This document shows, piece after piece, positions 7,156-13,387 of a stretch of DNA of 21,714 nt. How positions within the stretch are numbered: the first letter of the stretch is position 1; the number at the start of each line of letters is the position of its first letter. Both the position numbers and the translations under genes were made by a program. The stretch comes from a virus, in IMG/VR virus record IMGVR_UViG_3300047375_000132, positions 1 through 21,714 of that record; one strand, written 5' to 3'. The notes below the pieces were generated by a model. The model ran no database searches and had not been told where the DNA came from. It saw only the letters and a program-made list of their open reading frames with translations.

Positions 7156-7399
7156 AAACGAAGCAACACAATGGCTAGGCAATAGAGGGCAAATGATGGA
7201 TGTATCAGAGATTATCAAATGCAAAAAAGTCGGTAAATATTTATTTATACTTTTTAATGACAACCCAAATGAAGTTATCCAATATAACCTATATGACACT
7301 TTTGGAGAATGTCAAGAGGGTTATTGTCTAGAAGACTTTAAATGGACTAAAAACCATATCAGAACAAGATTAACAGGTGAATTTTATGAAAATAGATAG
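7148..7399 (+). CDS. Early small protein, 83 aa
   Basis: The ATG lies inside the last codons of the preceding gene, behind CAGGAGCAGG. The product starts MSKNEATQWLGNRGQMMDV and contains a beta-strand-like pattern (KVGKYLFILFND, EVIQYNLYD), a Cys pair (GECQEGYCL) and a basic C-terminus (KNHIRTRLTG). Unlike its neighbours it is close to neutral. No recognised domain. It overlaps the next tiny gene by 14 bp, an arrangement typical of compressed phage early regions. Confidence 0.68.
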   Translation: MSKNEATQWLGNRGQMMDVSEIIKCKKVGKYLFILFNDNPNEVIQYNLYDTFGECQEGYCLEDFKWTKNHIRTRLTGEFYENR

Positions 7400-7481
7400 A
7401 AGGCGAATACCAAAGCACTTAAGAGGTCTAAGAGATGACCAATTGCATTTATTAATATTACTATTCACGGCGAAACAATGA
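7386..7481 (+). CDS. Tiny basic protein, 31 aa
   Basis: ATG at 7386 is internal to the previous gene in another frame; the stop TGA (7479-7481) overlaps the next ATG at 7478 as ATGA. The product MKIDRRRIPKHLRGLRDDQ... is arginine-rich and then turns hydrophobic (LHLLILLFTAKQ). The exact coupling at its 3' end makes it likely real despite its size, although a chance frame cannot be excluded. No ribosome-binding site better than AGGTGAA is visible. Confidence 0.42.
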   Translation: MKIDRRRIPKHLRGLRDDQLHLLILLFTAKQ

Positions 7482-7660
7482 CATTTGACCAAGCATTAGG
7501 AAAGTACACGGCACACATGCGCGACAATGGAGTTACTGGCGAATTACCATTCGCAACAACAGAACAGTCTAAAACGAACACAGAAGGCGCGTGGTTGCTT
7601 AAAGACAAAGATGGTGACAACATAGCCTTTGTAGACAACCACGGCGTTGAGAGGCTTTAG
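7478..7660 (+). CDS. Early small protein, 60 aa
   Basis: A 60-residue protein coupled by an ATGA overlap to the tiny frame before it. It reads MTFDQALGKYTAHMRDNG at the start and ends AWLLKDKDGDNIAFVDNHGVERL, a beta-hairpin-like pattern with a DKDGD turn. Neutral overall charge. Nothing in it is recognised. Its base composition is richer in GC (GCGCG stretches) than the genes just upstream, as are the two following frames. Confidence 0.64.
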   Translation: MTFDQALGKYTAHMRDNGVTGELPFATTEQSKTNTEGAWLLKDKDGDNIAFVDNHGVERL

Positions 7661-7662
7661 AA

Positions 7663-7842
7663 ATGACCACAGAGCAAATAATGAAACAAATGCGCGATAA
7701 ATACGGCTTAAGTCAAAGCGGTGGATGGAAAAATGGCCTGACCCCAGAGAAACTGCTGCGGATCTTATCTAAAGATGACCGCGCGAAACTAACAAAAGCG
7801 TTTGCAAAAGATAAACGATACAAGCACATCAACGAGAGGTAG
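7663..7842 (+). CDS. Small basic protein, 59 aa
   Basis: ATG at 7663 follows the previous stop by two bases, behind GAGAGG; the frame ends TAG at 7840-7842. The product begins MTTEQIMKQMRDKYGLSQSGGW and ends in a basic helical stretch (KDDRAKLTKAFAKDKRYKH). Predicted all-helical, positive charge, consistent with nucleic-acid or RNA polymerase binding as in other early phage proteins, but with no specific homology that I can name. The spacing with both neighbours supports it. Confidence 0.6.
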   Translation: MTTEQIMKQMRDKYGLSQSGGWKNGLTPEKLLRILSKDDRAKLTKAFAKDKRYKHINER

Positions 7843-7844
7843 CC

Positions 7845-8030
7845 ATGAGCGTAATACACAACGAGCAACAACTAGAAAATATATATGATGAGGTTGTTGA
7901 AATGGATAACAAAGGATTATTAGAAATAGAAATAACAGATATGGTCATTAACTACTGCTTACATGCAGATGATGACCGCGATGAGATATTACAGCTCATT
8001 GCTGAATCAATTTTAAACAACCAGGAGTAA
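7845..8030 (+). CDS. Very acidic early protein, 61 aa
   Basis: Ribosome-binding site AGAGGT precedes the ATG. Of 61 residues 16 are Asp/Glu and just two are Lys/Arg (net near -14), including LHADDDRDEIL. The pattern is all-helical: EQQLENIYDEVVEMD, EIEITDMVINYCL, RDEILQLIAESILN. It resembles in charge and size DNA-mimicking or polymerase-binding inhibitors. The alternating acidic and hydrophobic residues would give an acidic-faced helical bundle. No homologue recognised. It starts two bases after the preceding stop and ends three bases before the next start. Confidence 0.64.
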   Translation: MSVIHNEQQLENIYDEVVEMDNKGLLEIEITDMVINYCLHADDDRDEILQLIAESILNNQE

Positions 8031-8033
8031 ACC

Positions 8034-8159
8034 ATGAACGGGAAAGGCAGCACACCAAGACCAATACCAGACCGCAAGAAATACGAATCAGAATTTGATC
8101 GCATCTTCGGCAAGCGCGAAAAGAAAAAACCAACCAAAGAGAAAAAAGACAAGAAATGA
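8034..8159 (+). CDS. Small conserved phage protein, KGS..RPIPxRKxYExxFDxIFGK type
   Basis: A 41-residue protein, ATG at 8034 behind a clear CCAGGAGTAA ribosome-binding site, stop TGA at 8157-8159. It reads MNGKGSTPRPIP, then RKKYESEFDRIFGKR, then a lysine-only tail. This pattern belongs to a very common but uncharacterised family of tiny phage proteins with a KGSxPRP start and a WDxIFGK-like core. It is the last gene of the early operon, just before the structured convergent region. Function unknown. Confidence 0.75.
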   Translation: MNGKGSTPRPIPDRKKYESEFDRIFGKREKKKPTKEKKDKK

Positions 8160-8171
8160 TATAATAAGTTT

Positions 8172-8236
8172 GAACTAGCGGAGGCCAATTATCTTCTCCA
8201 AAGATAAACTCCCCCTAAAAGCGCTTTCGCTAGTTC
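8172..8236. other. Nested stem-loops between convergent operons
   Basis: An outer perfect 9-bp inverted repeat (GAACTAGCG at 8172-8180, CGCTAGTTC at 8228-8236) encloses a perfect 7-bp hairpin (TTATCTT 8189-8195, loop CTCCA, AAGATAA 8201-8207) and a 10-bp palindrome AAAGCGCTTT (8218-8227). The region 8160-8267 has no gene and separates two operons that face each other. It could be a terminator in both directions, but no U-tract follows; a structured small RNA or processing site is the alternative. Confidence 0.5.
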
Positions 8237-8267
8237 CTCGCACGCCTCCCCACGCCCACCGAACGAA

Positions 8268-8699
8268 TCACAGAAGATCCACCAAACCAACCAACAAAAA
8301 ATGCTTCTTACCACCAGGCTGAGACTTCCGCAAGCGCTTCTGCTCACCCTCTAGCACACACCAAATAATTTCTTTCTCAATTAACTCAGTCATAGCGCGC
8401 CCAGATGTCTTTCTATTCAAACCAGTCATCTTTGCATAATAACTAATCGCATCATGCGAAGACCAGGTTTCATACCTCCACCGCTCGCACACCGCCCACA
8501 TGGTAAGTTTCGCGCTAGGCGATAAATCAGTGCTTCCACACTCGCGCCTAAACCATGCCCACACTATCCCGCGCACTCGCCCAAAGTCTGATTCCTTCCG
8601 CGCAAGCGCTAAAGGTATAAACACTCCCGCTTTGTCGCTTGGGTTCTCATGGGTTGTGATCCACCAATGATTCTTGTCTATCGTTTTAAATCTTTTCAT
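8268..8699 (-). CDS. Winged-helix replication/regulatory protein
   Basis: A 143-residue protein starting MKRFKTIDKNHWW at the ATG at 8699; a TTG at 8741 would extend it into a strong hairpin and is less likely. Residues about 57-110 form a winged-helix domain: LSPSAKLTMWAVCERW, then HDAISYYAKMTGLNRKTSGRAMTELIEKEII, the layout of HTH replication-initiation proteins and of phage replication proteins that bind an origin. A basic stretch follows (KRLRKSQPGGKKH). It is the last gene of the replication operon, directly behind the iteron-like repeats, so an origin-binding or autoregulatory role is a reasonable inference. Its DNA is GC-rich with GCGCG patches relative to its neighbours. Confidence 0.66.
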   Translation of the reverse strand: MKRFKTIDKNHWWITTHENPSDKAGVFIPLALARKESDFGRVRGIVWAWFRRECGSTDLSPSAKLTMWAVCERWRYETWSSHDAISYYAKMTGLNRKTSGRAMTELIEKEIIWCVLEGEQKRLRKSQPGGKKHFLLVGLVDLL

Positions 8700-8722
8700 C
8701 TCTTTGCTTCTCTCTTTTCTCT

Positions 8723-8754
8723 GGAAGCTGAACCCCCTCAAGGGGTTCGCTTCC
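8723..8754. other. Strong 13-bp hairpin
   Basis: GGAAGC (8723-8728) pairs with GCTTCC (8749-8754); after one bulged T, GAACCCC (8730-8736) pairs with GGGGTTC (8742-8748), leaving a five-base loop. There is no U-tract, so a simple intrinsic terminator is unlikely. It sits in the leader of the winged-helix gene. Confidence 0.6.
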
Positions 8755-8755
8755 T

Positions 8756-8773
8756 ATACCATGTTAATGGTAT
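8756..8773. other. Second hairpin, 7-bp stem
   Basis: ATACCAT (8756-8762), loop GTTA, ATGGTAT (8767-8773). It lies between the 13-bp hairpin and the tandem repeats, two bases from the former. Confidence 0.55.
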
Positions 8774-8778
8774 GGATA

Positions 8779-8867
8779 TATGGGAGTGTCTTACTAGAGT
8801 TATGTCCCTATCTTACTAGAGTTATGTCCCTAACACTCCCATAGTATGTCCCTAACACTCCCTATGG
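8779..8867. repeat. 22-bp-period iteron-like repeats, candidate origin
   Basis: Two perfect 22-bp tandem copies occupy 8789-8810 and 8811-8832. A third period (8833-8854) and a partial fourth (8855-8867) share only half of the unit. In minus-strand reading TAGGGACATA occurs three times at exactly 22-bp steps, separated by 12-bp spacers of two types, one ACTCTAGTAAGA, the other CTATGGGAGTGT. An 11-bp inverted repeat (8779-8789, 8833-8843) brackets the two perfect copies. The block fills the gap between the primase-helicase and winged-helix genes. Iterons next to a replication operon are a known form of replication origin; an operator array is the alternative. Confidence 0.62.
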
Positions 8868-8871
8868 TTAT

Positions 8872-10701
8872 TTAAAAATTATCATATAAATTGATTGGAT
8901 TTTGCACTTCCTCTAACAATTCAAGCACTCCATCCTTTCTAAATAATGTTTTGGTATCGTAGTCAACATTACCAGAATTAGATTTTACTAATGCTGCTTT
9001 TACTACGGCCATGCGGTCATACTTCACGTGCATTTCCTCACAGATTCTTTCGCAATCCTCCGCGCTCGCCAACCATAAACTTAATGCAAATCTTACTGAG
9101 TCTGTAATTGAACTCGCACCTCTGATCTCAGCTCTATGGCTCATGGCATCATCTGAATCATTGGTTAATGCACCTTTGTTTAAATGATGAATGGTTAATG
9201 TGGTACAACCTAACCGCGCTGATATGTTTGCGCAGTAAGATCCCCACAATTGGCCTGCCTCATTACTGCTTGATACATTACCAGTTGTAAATGCTTGTAA
9301 CGGGTCAAAGCAAACCAACTTTAAATTTGGTATGGCTTGCAACTCTTCCACTAGCTCTTGCGCGATAGGTGTAACCCCTTCTTCTCGCATCAAGATCATG
9401 GGTTCTTTTTGCTCTGGGACTGGAAACACATAAACGTCAAACGAGGAGTTAAAACGTCTGCCTTTGGGGTCAAGCAGATCTAAACGCCTATGTATTTCCA
9501 TTAAATCATCTTCAGCACAAAAAATTACAGCATTACCATGTTCTTTAACATCCTTCCCCCACCACCGCGCGCCTGGACAAGATATTGCCAACGCTAGCTG
9601 AATAATACTTAATGACTTACCCACACCACCAACGGCTGCTAAAATGCCTGGCTTGGCTATAGGTATTAATCCATCTACTAAAAATTTTTGTGGCTCTGGT
9701 GTGCCTACTAGGTTTCTGATCGCGTACTTTTGTATACCAAGCTTGTGTTCCATCAACTCAGCTTTCACTTTATCTAAACCATGCTTTAAATATAAGTCGT
9801 TGTAGTCTCCGCGCTCGCTCGGTAAGCGCACTGCACAATTAAGCACGGCACTTGCACACTCTTGCGCTTTCTTCTCACCCACGCCGTTCTCATCATTATC
9901 TAGGGCTAGAATAAATCTAGCACCCGTTAGCTTACGCAATTTAGAGACTGCATCCAACGTAAAGTTGGCACTAAATACGCAAGCCACGGGAATCTGGGTA
10001 GCTTCATAAACTGAAGCAGCAGTTGAGTAGCCTTCAACTATAATTAATTTTTCTATATCTTTTAGATCTAAAAAGGTAGTACCAATTAAAAATACATTAC
10101 CTTTTATTTCTGATGCAGATTTGAATCTTTTGTTGCCTTTTTTATCTATAGACTGTAGAGAACGAATCTCGCCTGTAGTAGAATAGACAGGAACAATTAA
10201 GTTACCATTTAATTGCTTCAACCCATAGCTTTTAACTTTTTTATTCGTGAGATATTCATGTTCAGTAGCCTCGTGGCATATATTCATTCTTTCCTGTGCC
10301 TCTACAGCAACCTCATCTTGTCTCAGTTTCCTCTGCTCTTTCGCTTGAGCAGATGCCTGTTCCATTTGTTTATGTAGTGCTTGCTTGTCAACCACACTTA
10401 GGGTATTGGTATCTATAGAAGACCATTTGCCTTCAAATCCAGTCTTCCAATTACCATAAGTGCAGAACATGTGTTCACCCACCAGGTTTACTACATAGTA
10501 TCCACTACGCTGGCCATTTGTATCTGGTTTACTGTTTATTGCTTGTACTGGCACTCTGATTATCTCACCAGTAATTTCTAAGAAGTCTACAAGCAATCCT
10601 TGTGCTTGCATCTCGTTTATTAAATCGTGTGTACTCTTTCCTGTACTAAATCCTAAATCGTTATAGAGTACGTCCCTCTTTAGGTACTTTGTTAAATCCA
10701 T
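8872..10701 (-). CDS. Primase-helicase: TOPRIM domain fused to RepA-like ATPase
   Basis: About 609 residues; the positions below count from the ATG at 10719 used by a longer form, which overlaps the previous gene by 59 bp. The ATG at 10701 is preferred for its AGAGAG ribosome-binding site. The N-terminal domain carries a divergent primase region; TOPRIM follows with LIIVEGY (225-231, catalytic Glu) and LALDNDENG (271-279, DxD). The C-terminal domain is a RepA/RecA-like hexameric helicase: Walker A GGVGKS (364-369), FCAEDD (400-405), Walker B LVCFDPLQ (468-475), HHLNKG (511-516). Together it should prime and unwind DNA at the replication fork, as T7 gp4 does. No N-terminal zinc finger is present; a separate zinc-finger protein lies just upstream. 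Confidence 0.9.
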   Translation of the reverse strand: MDLTKYLKRDVLYNDLGFSTGKSTHDLINEMQAQGLLVDFLEITGEIIRVPVQAINSKPDTNGQRSGYYVVNLVGEHMFCTYGNWKTGFEGKWSSIDTNTLSVVDKQALHKQMEQASAQAKEQRKLRQDEVAVEAQERMNICHEATEHEYLTNKKVKSYGLKQLNGNLIVPVYSTTGEIRSLQSIDKKGNKRFKSASEIKGNVFLIGTTFLDLKDIEKLIIVEGYSTAASVYEATQIPVACVFSANFTLDAVSKLRKLTGARFILALDNDENGVGEKKAQECASAVLNCAVRLPSERGDYNDLYLKHGLDKVKAELMEHKLGIQKYAIRNLVGTPEPQKFLVDGLIPIAKPGILAAVGGVGKSLSIIQLALAISCPGARWWGKDVKEHGNAVIFCAEDDLMEIHRRLDLLDPKGRRFNSSFDVYVFPVPEQKEPMILMREEGVTPIAQELVEELQAIPNLKLVCFDPLQAFTTGNVSSSNEAGQLWGSYCANISARLGCTTLTIHHLNKGALTNDSDDAMSHRAEIRGASSITDSVRFALSLWLASAEDCERICEEMHVKYDRMAVVKAALVKSNSGNVDYDTKTLFRKDGVLELLEEVQNPINLYDNF

Positions 10702-11065
10702 TTGCAGCTCTCTGGTCATCTAACTCGGCTTGCACGTTCGCCCAGTTTAGATATTCTCTAACAATAGAAGTAAATACTTTTTTACGATTCTCCCTATCCC
10801 ATTTATGCAATGGTTTGTCTTCTTCTTCTAATGTTAAATCTAAATATAAATTCTTGGTTTGCGCTATTGAGTATTCAACTCCATCATCATTTAATTGTGC
10901 TTTGTTTGGCAGTCTCAAACCTTCACCAATCTTTTTTAAATGATCCATACAGCACGCTCCAAGCCAATGTTCTCCGTCTTGTTTTAAAAACGGGCCTGCT
11001 GGACGCTTACAATAAGCGCATAAAGCAGGCCTTCTATTACCATCAAAATTAAAAGGGTGCTTCAT
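10661..11065 (-). CDS. Zinc-finger protein upstream of primase-helicase
   Basis: A 134-residue protein with an N-terminal metal-binding pattern: CAYC (residues about 16-19) and, after 19 residues, CCMDH (about 39-43), a C2-x-CH or C4-type finger. The rest is charged, with an acidic patch (LTLEEEDKPLHKW) and helices (VREYLNWANVQAELDDQRAANG). Its 3' end overlaps the primase-helicase start, and its 5' end overlaps the SSB-like gene by 17 bp, so the three are translated together. Primases of the T7/DnaG type have a zinc finger at their N-terminus (established), which is missing from the neighbour, so this could be the detached finger. The alternative is a general DNA-binding replication factor. 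Confidence 0.65.
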   Translation of the reverse strand: MKHPFNFDGNRRPALCAYCKRPAGPFLKQDGEHWLGACCMDHLKKIGEGLRLPNKAQLNDDGVEYSIAQTKNLYLDLTLEEEDKPLHKWDRENRKKVFTSIVREYLNWANVQAELDDQRAANGFNKVPKEGRTL

Positions 11066-11537
11066 CGTCAGCTGTAGATCCTACTGCTGCTAAGTCTGCC
11101 TCTGATGGGCCAGCTTGTATTGGCTTTTCACTAACAACCTTTGGCTTTGCATTAGTTGACTGCCAAGTCTTACCCCAATCCTCATTAATTTTTAGATATC
11201 CGTTCTCATCTTTTACAAGTTCAGCAGATACACTTTTACCCATAAATGCAGTAGATGTATCTTTTGGTGGCTCTTTAACACCCATAGCTTGCGCCATAAG
11301 TAAAATAGATTTAACACCACTATCCACATACTTAGGATTGTCATGTCCAACTGTAAAGGTATGGTTAATTCTTATACCAGAATCACCTACCTCAAAATAC
11401 ATCTTGCACCCGCGCCATCCGTTTCTACCTTCCACTAACGCTTCTTCTTCGCCTTGCCAATGCAGAACATGTCTACCTGGCTCTATTTGTCCTCTGCCTT
11501 CACCGACAGAATCAACATTAAAATTACTTAGATCCAT
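11049..11537 (-). CDS. SSB-like protein, DUF669-type, with acidic PF tip
   Basis: A 162-residue protein with a very good ribosome-binding site (AAGGAG, 8 bases before the ATG). The N-terminal 110 residues form a beta-rich body (VLHWQGEEEALVEGRNGWRGCKMYFEV, then helix GVKSILLMAQAMGVK) of the kind I associate with DUF669 phage proteins. From about 125 it becomes polar and disordered and ends DDEAPF, very close to the DDDIPF tip with which single-stranded DNA-binding proteins recruit partners. It lies beside a Sak4-like ATPase and primase-helicase, supporting a role in covering single-stranded DNA. An OB fold cannot be confirmed by eye. Confidence 0.7.
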   Translation of the reverse strand: MDLSNFNVDSVGEGRGQIEPGRHVLHWQGEEEALVEGRNGWRGCKMYFEVGDSGIRINHTFTVGHDNPKYVDSGVKSILLMAQAMGVKEPPKDTSTAFMGKSVSAELVKDENGYLKINEDWGKTWQSTNAKPKVVSEKPIQAGPSEADLAAVGSTADDEAPF

Positions 11538-11552
11538 TATTTACTCCTTTTT

Positions 11553-11681
11553 TTAAATCCAACATTTATATTCAACGCAATCATCCTCTTCAGACCCACA
11601 GTAGTTACAATAACCATCTGTAAACTGTGGATCTTCGCCAGGATCATACTCGTTGTACTCTAATAGCAATATCTCATTCAT
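11553..11681 (-). CDS. Tiny zinc-ribbon-like protein, 42 aa
   Basis: ATG at 11681 overlaps the stop of the ATPase gene (ATGA), stop TAA at 11553-11555. The product MNEILLLEYNEYDPG... is acidic and contains CNYC followed by C and C near the end (YCNYCGSEEDDCVEYKCW), four cysteines arranged as a possible zinc knuckle. It could be a structural adapter of the recombination or replication proteins around it. Size precludes a firm family call; the coupling and four cysteines support a real gene. Confidence 0.55.
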   Translation of the reverse strand: MNEILLLEYNEYDPGEDPQFTDGYCNYCGSEEDDCVEYKCWI

Positions 11682-12406
11682 CTCAGCATCTGCTCTCTGA
11701 TTTCTTTCCAATCAAAAGGCATCTCGTTATCCAGACCAAACCTGTTCTTAGCTTGGAAGCCTGGTGTTTCTTGAGTGAAGATAGTTCTATCGCCTTGTTT
11801 TAGTTTGGTAGTCATACCACCGCCTTTGCCTTTTACTTGGATAGTACCTATTTTGTAATTAGCAAATAAAACAGCGTCACTATGCTCAATGATTAGATCA
11901 GCCGCTTTTCTATGCAACTTGATCTGATGTCTATCATGTGGCTCGCTTGATGGGTCTTCATACCTTTTAACTTCATTATGTGCAATTTGTAGGATAGTGA
12001 ATCCATTTGCTCGTAACTCGTTTAATAAACCTAAGTATTCTTTCCATGTCTCAAGACAAGCTGCATAGCCCTTACCATAGGCAGGTGCGCTTATGTCTGG
12101 CCATCCATTTTTCTCACAAACATATTCTTGCATCAAAGTTTCTAGCCAATCTAAACTATCTATTACAACAGTTTTGTATTCAGACTTATCATTGATTAAT
12201 GCTTTTAAGTTTGCAACAAACTCATTGTAAGATTTAGCCACAGGAAAATGTGGACACTCTATCTTACCGATACCATCTTCAGCTTGCACTATGATTGGTT
12301 TATTCATAGTTGCGCCAAAGGTTGTCTTACCAATACCACCAGGTCCATAGATAACCATGATTGGTGGTTTTAGTTTTGCCTTCTGTCTTATATTAGCTAA
12401 CGACAT
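11678..12406 (-). CDS. Sak4-like AAA/RecA-type ATPase
   Basis: A 242-residue P-loop ATPase. Walker A GPGGIGKT at 21-28 directly follows the first strand, Walker B is VVIDSLD at 80-86, and a QIAHNEVKRYEDP segment (about 144-156) fits the sensor motif. Size and order match AAA_24-type phage ATPases, which include Sak4-type single-strand annealing/recombination proteins. It is bracketed by an SSB-like gene, a Cas4-like nuclease and small partners, the usual phage recombination set. Likely role: ATP-dependent loading or annealing on single-stranded DNA during replication-linked recombination. The fold is sure; the Sak4 role is inferred from size and neighbours. The start overlaps the preceding stop by one base. 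Confidence 0.83.
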   Translation of the reverse strand: MSLANIRQKAKLKPPIMVIYGPGGIGKTTFGATMNKPIIVQAEDGIGKIECPHFPVAKSYNEFVANLKALINDKSEYKTVVIDSLDWLETLMQEYVCEKNGWPDISAPAYGKGYAACLETWKEYLGLLNELRANGFTILQIAHNEVKRYEDPSSEPHDRHQIKLHRKAADLIIEHSDAVLFANYKIGTIQVKGKGGGMTTKLKQGDRTIFTQETPGFQAKNRFGLDNEMPFDWKEIREQMLR

Positions 12407-12651
12407 TAAGAAGTCTCTATAACAGATTCAGACTCTACTGCATCTTGTAATCTTTTGCTGTATTCAGCTCTCAAGATATCAAGCTTTTCTAATTCAAAAT
12501 TTGCATTGCCAACTAATTCATTTTTCTGTCTCTCAACATTAGCTAATTTGTTGTAATGTATTTTATTCTCTTCAGTAAGATCGTCATACGCATACTCAGT
12601 TCCGCCTTCTTCAAAGCTAAACTTAATAGGTTCTTGTTGTACTTCAGTCAT
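12406..12651 (-). CDS. Small coiled-coil protein, DUF6447-like
   Basis: 81 residues from ATG at 12651, behind AAGGAGAATAG. A longer frame to 12753 lies within the neighbouring nuclease gene and has no such site. It reads FEEGGTEYAYDDLTEENKIHYNKLANVERQKNELVGNANFELEKLD and so on: a short beta hairpin, then a long amphipathic coiled-coil with heptad-like spacing. This resembles short phage proteins called DUF6447 in my recollection. It may link the recombination nuclease and ATPase, both of which it touches. Function unproven. Confidence 0.72.
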   Translation of the reverse strand: MTEVQQEPIKFSFEEGGTEYAYDDLTEENKIHYNKLANVERQKNELVGNANFELEKLDILRAEYSKRLQDAVESESVIETS

Positions 12652-12652
12652 T

Positions 12653-13387
12653 CTATTCTCCTTTTTTATTATGTTTATATGTATCACATATATCTTTAGC
12701 ATTACACCAACGGCATCCGTCTTTACTATAGTTATATGTGGGTATTTCTTCATAGCAAGCCTCGGCTGCTGGCTTTAAAGTTTCATAAGCCCATTCAACT
12801 AAGTTAATAGCTGATATGGAATATGATCTGATAGGACCATCTTTATGCCAACCTCTTGGCTGTACAATAGTCATTTGAACTGTGCAATCGTCTCCGTATC
12901 TTGATAATGCTCCTAGTGCATAGATACGCATTTGTGGGTTATCTGCCTCAACCGCCCACTTACCAGATTTTAAATCTATTACTTCTATCATGTCTTTGCC
13001 AATGAGAATAGCATCTGCTGTTCCCCATAGATCTACATGTATTTCTGGCATGTTTACTTTCTCTTCAATTAAAGGTCTTTTTATATCTAACTCTTGTATT
13101 CTTTGATCTATGTAATCTACATATATATTTGCGCAGTCAATCATCTCTTGGTCAACTGTAATGTCAAAGTCTTCTACATGGTGTGTTGTATCTAAGTAGT
13201 ATTCTTCTAATGTGAGATTGTTTAACCTACCCTTGAGTAGTGTCTCTACCATTTCGTGAATCAGCGTACCAGTAGCAGCGGGTATACCTACTTTGTATTC
13301 TACGTTTGCGCTTGCAAGTAATTGTGGCATACCTGGACATGCCATCCATATCTTTGCAGATGACGGACTTAACTTAGCGTGTGCCAT
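12653..13387 (-). CDS. DUF2800/Cas4-like PD-(D/E)XK nuclease with FeS cysteines
   Basis: A 244-residue RecB-family nuclease. Active site: His44 in GTLIHE, Asp125 in GTADAIL, Asp138 and Lys140 in VIDLKSGK. Iron-sulfur-type cysteines: Cys17 near the N-terminus and CRWCNAKDIC (225, 228, 234) near the C-terminus, as in Cas4, AddB and the phage DUF2800 family. The likely job is 5'-3' or end-resecting exonuclease activity, giving single strands for the SSB-like and Sak4-like proteins downstream. Every key residue is present, so an active enzyme is expected. The start overlaps the HTH regulator by 14 bp; the gene is second in its operon. Confidence 0.88.
   Translation of the reverse strand: MAHAKLSPSSAKIWMACPGMPQLLASANVEYKVGIPAATGTLIHEMVETLLKGRLNNLTLEEYYLDTTHHVEDFDITVDQEMIDCANIYVDYIDQRIQELDIKRPLIEEKVNMPEIHVDLWGTADAILIGKDMIEVIDLKSGKWAVEADNPQMRIYALGALSRYGDDCTVQMTIVQPRGWHKDGPIRSYSISAINLVEWAYETLKPAAEACYEEIPTYNYSKDGCRWCNAKDICDTYKHNKKGE

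Noticed and set aside
8160-8267. Ribozyme (hammerhead, HDV-like, twister, pistol)
   Set aside because: Stems are present, but the conserved catalytic-core bases of these classes are not seen by eye.
8779-8867. CRISPR array
   Set aside because: The repeat period is 22 bp with reused spacers and only three to four units; no cas genes nearby.
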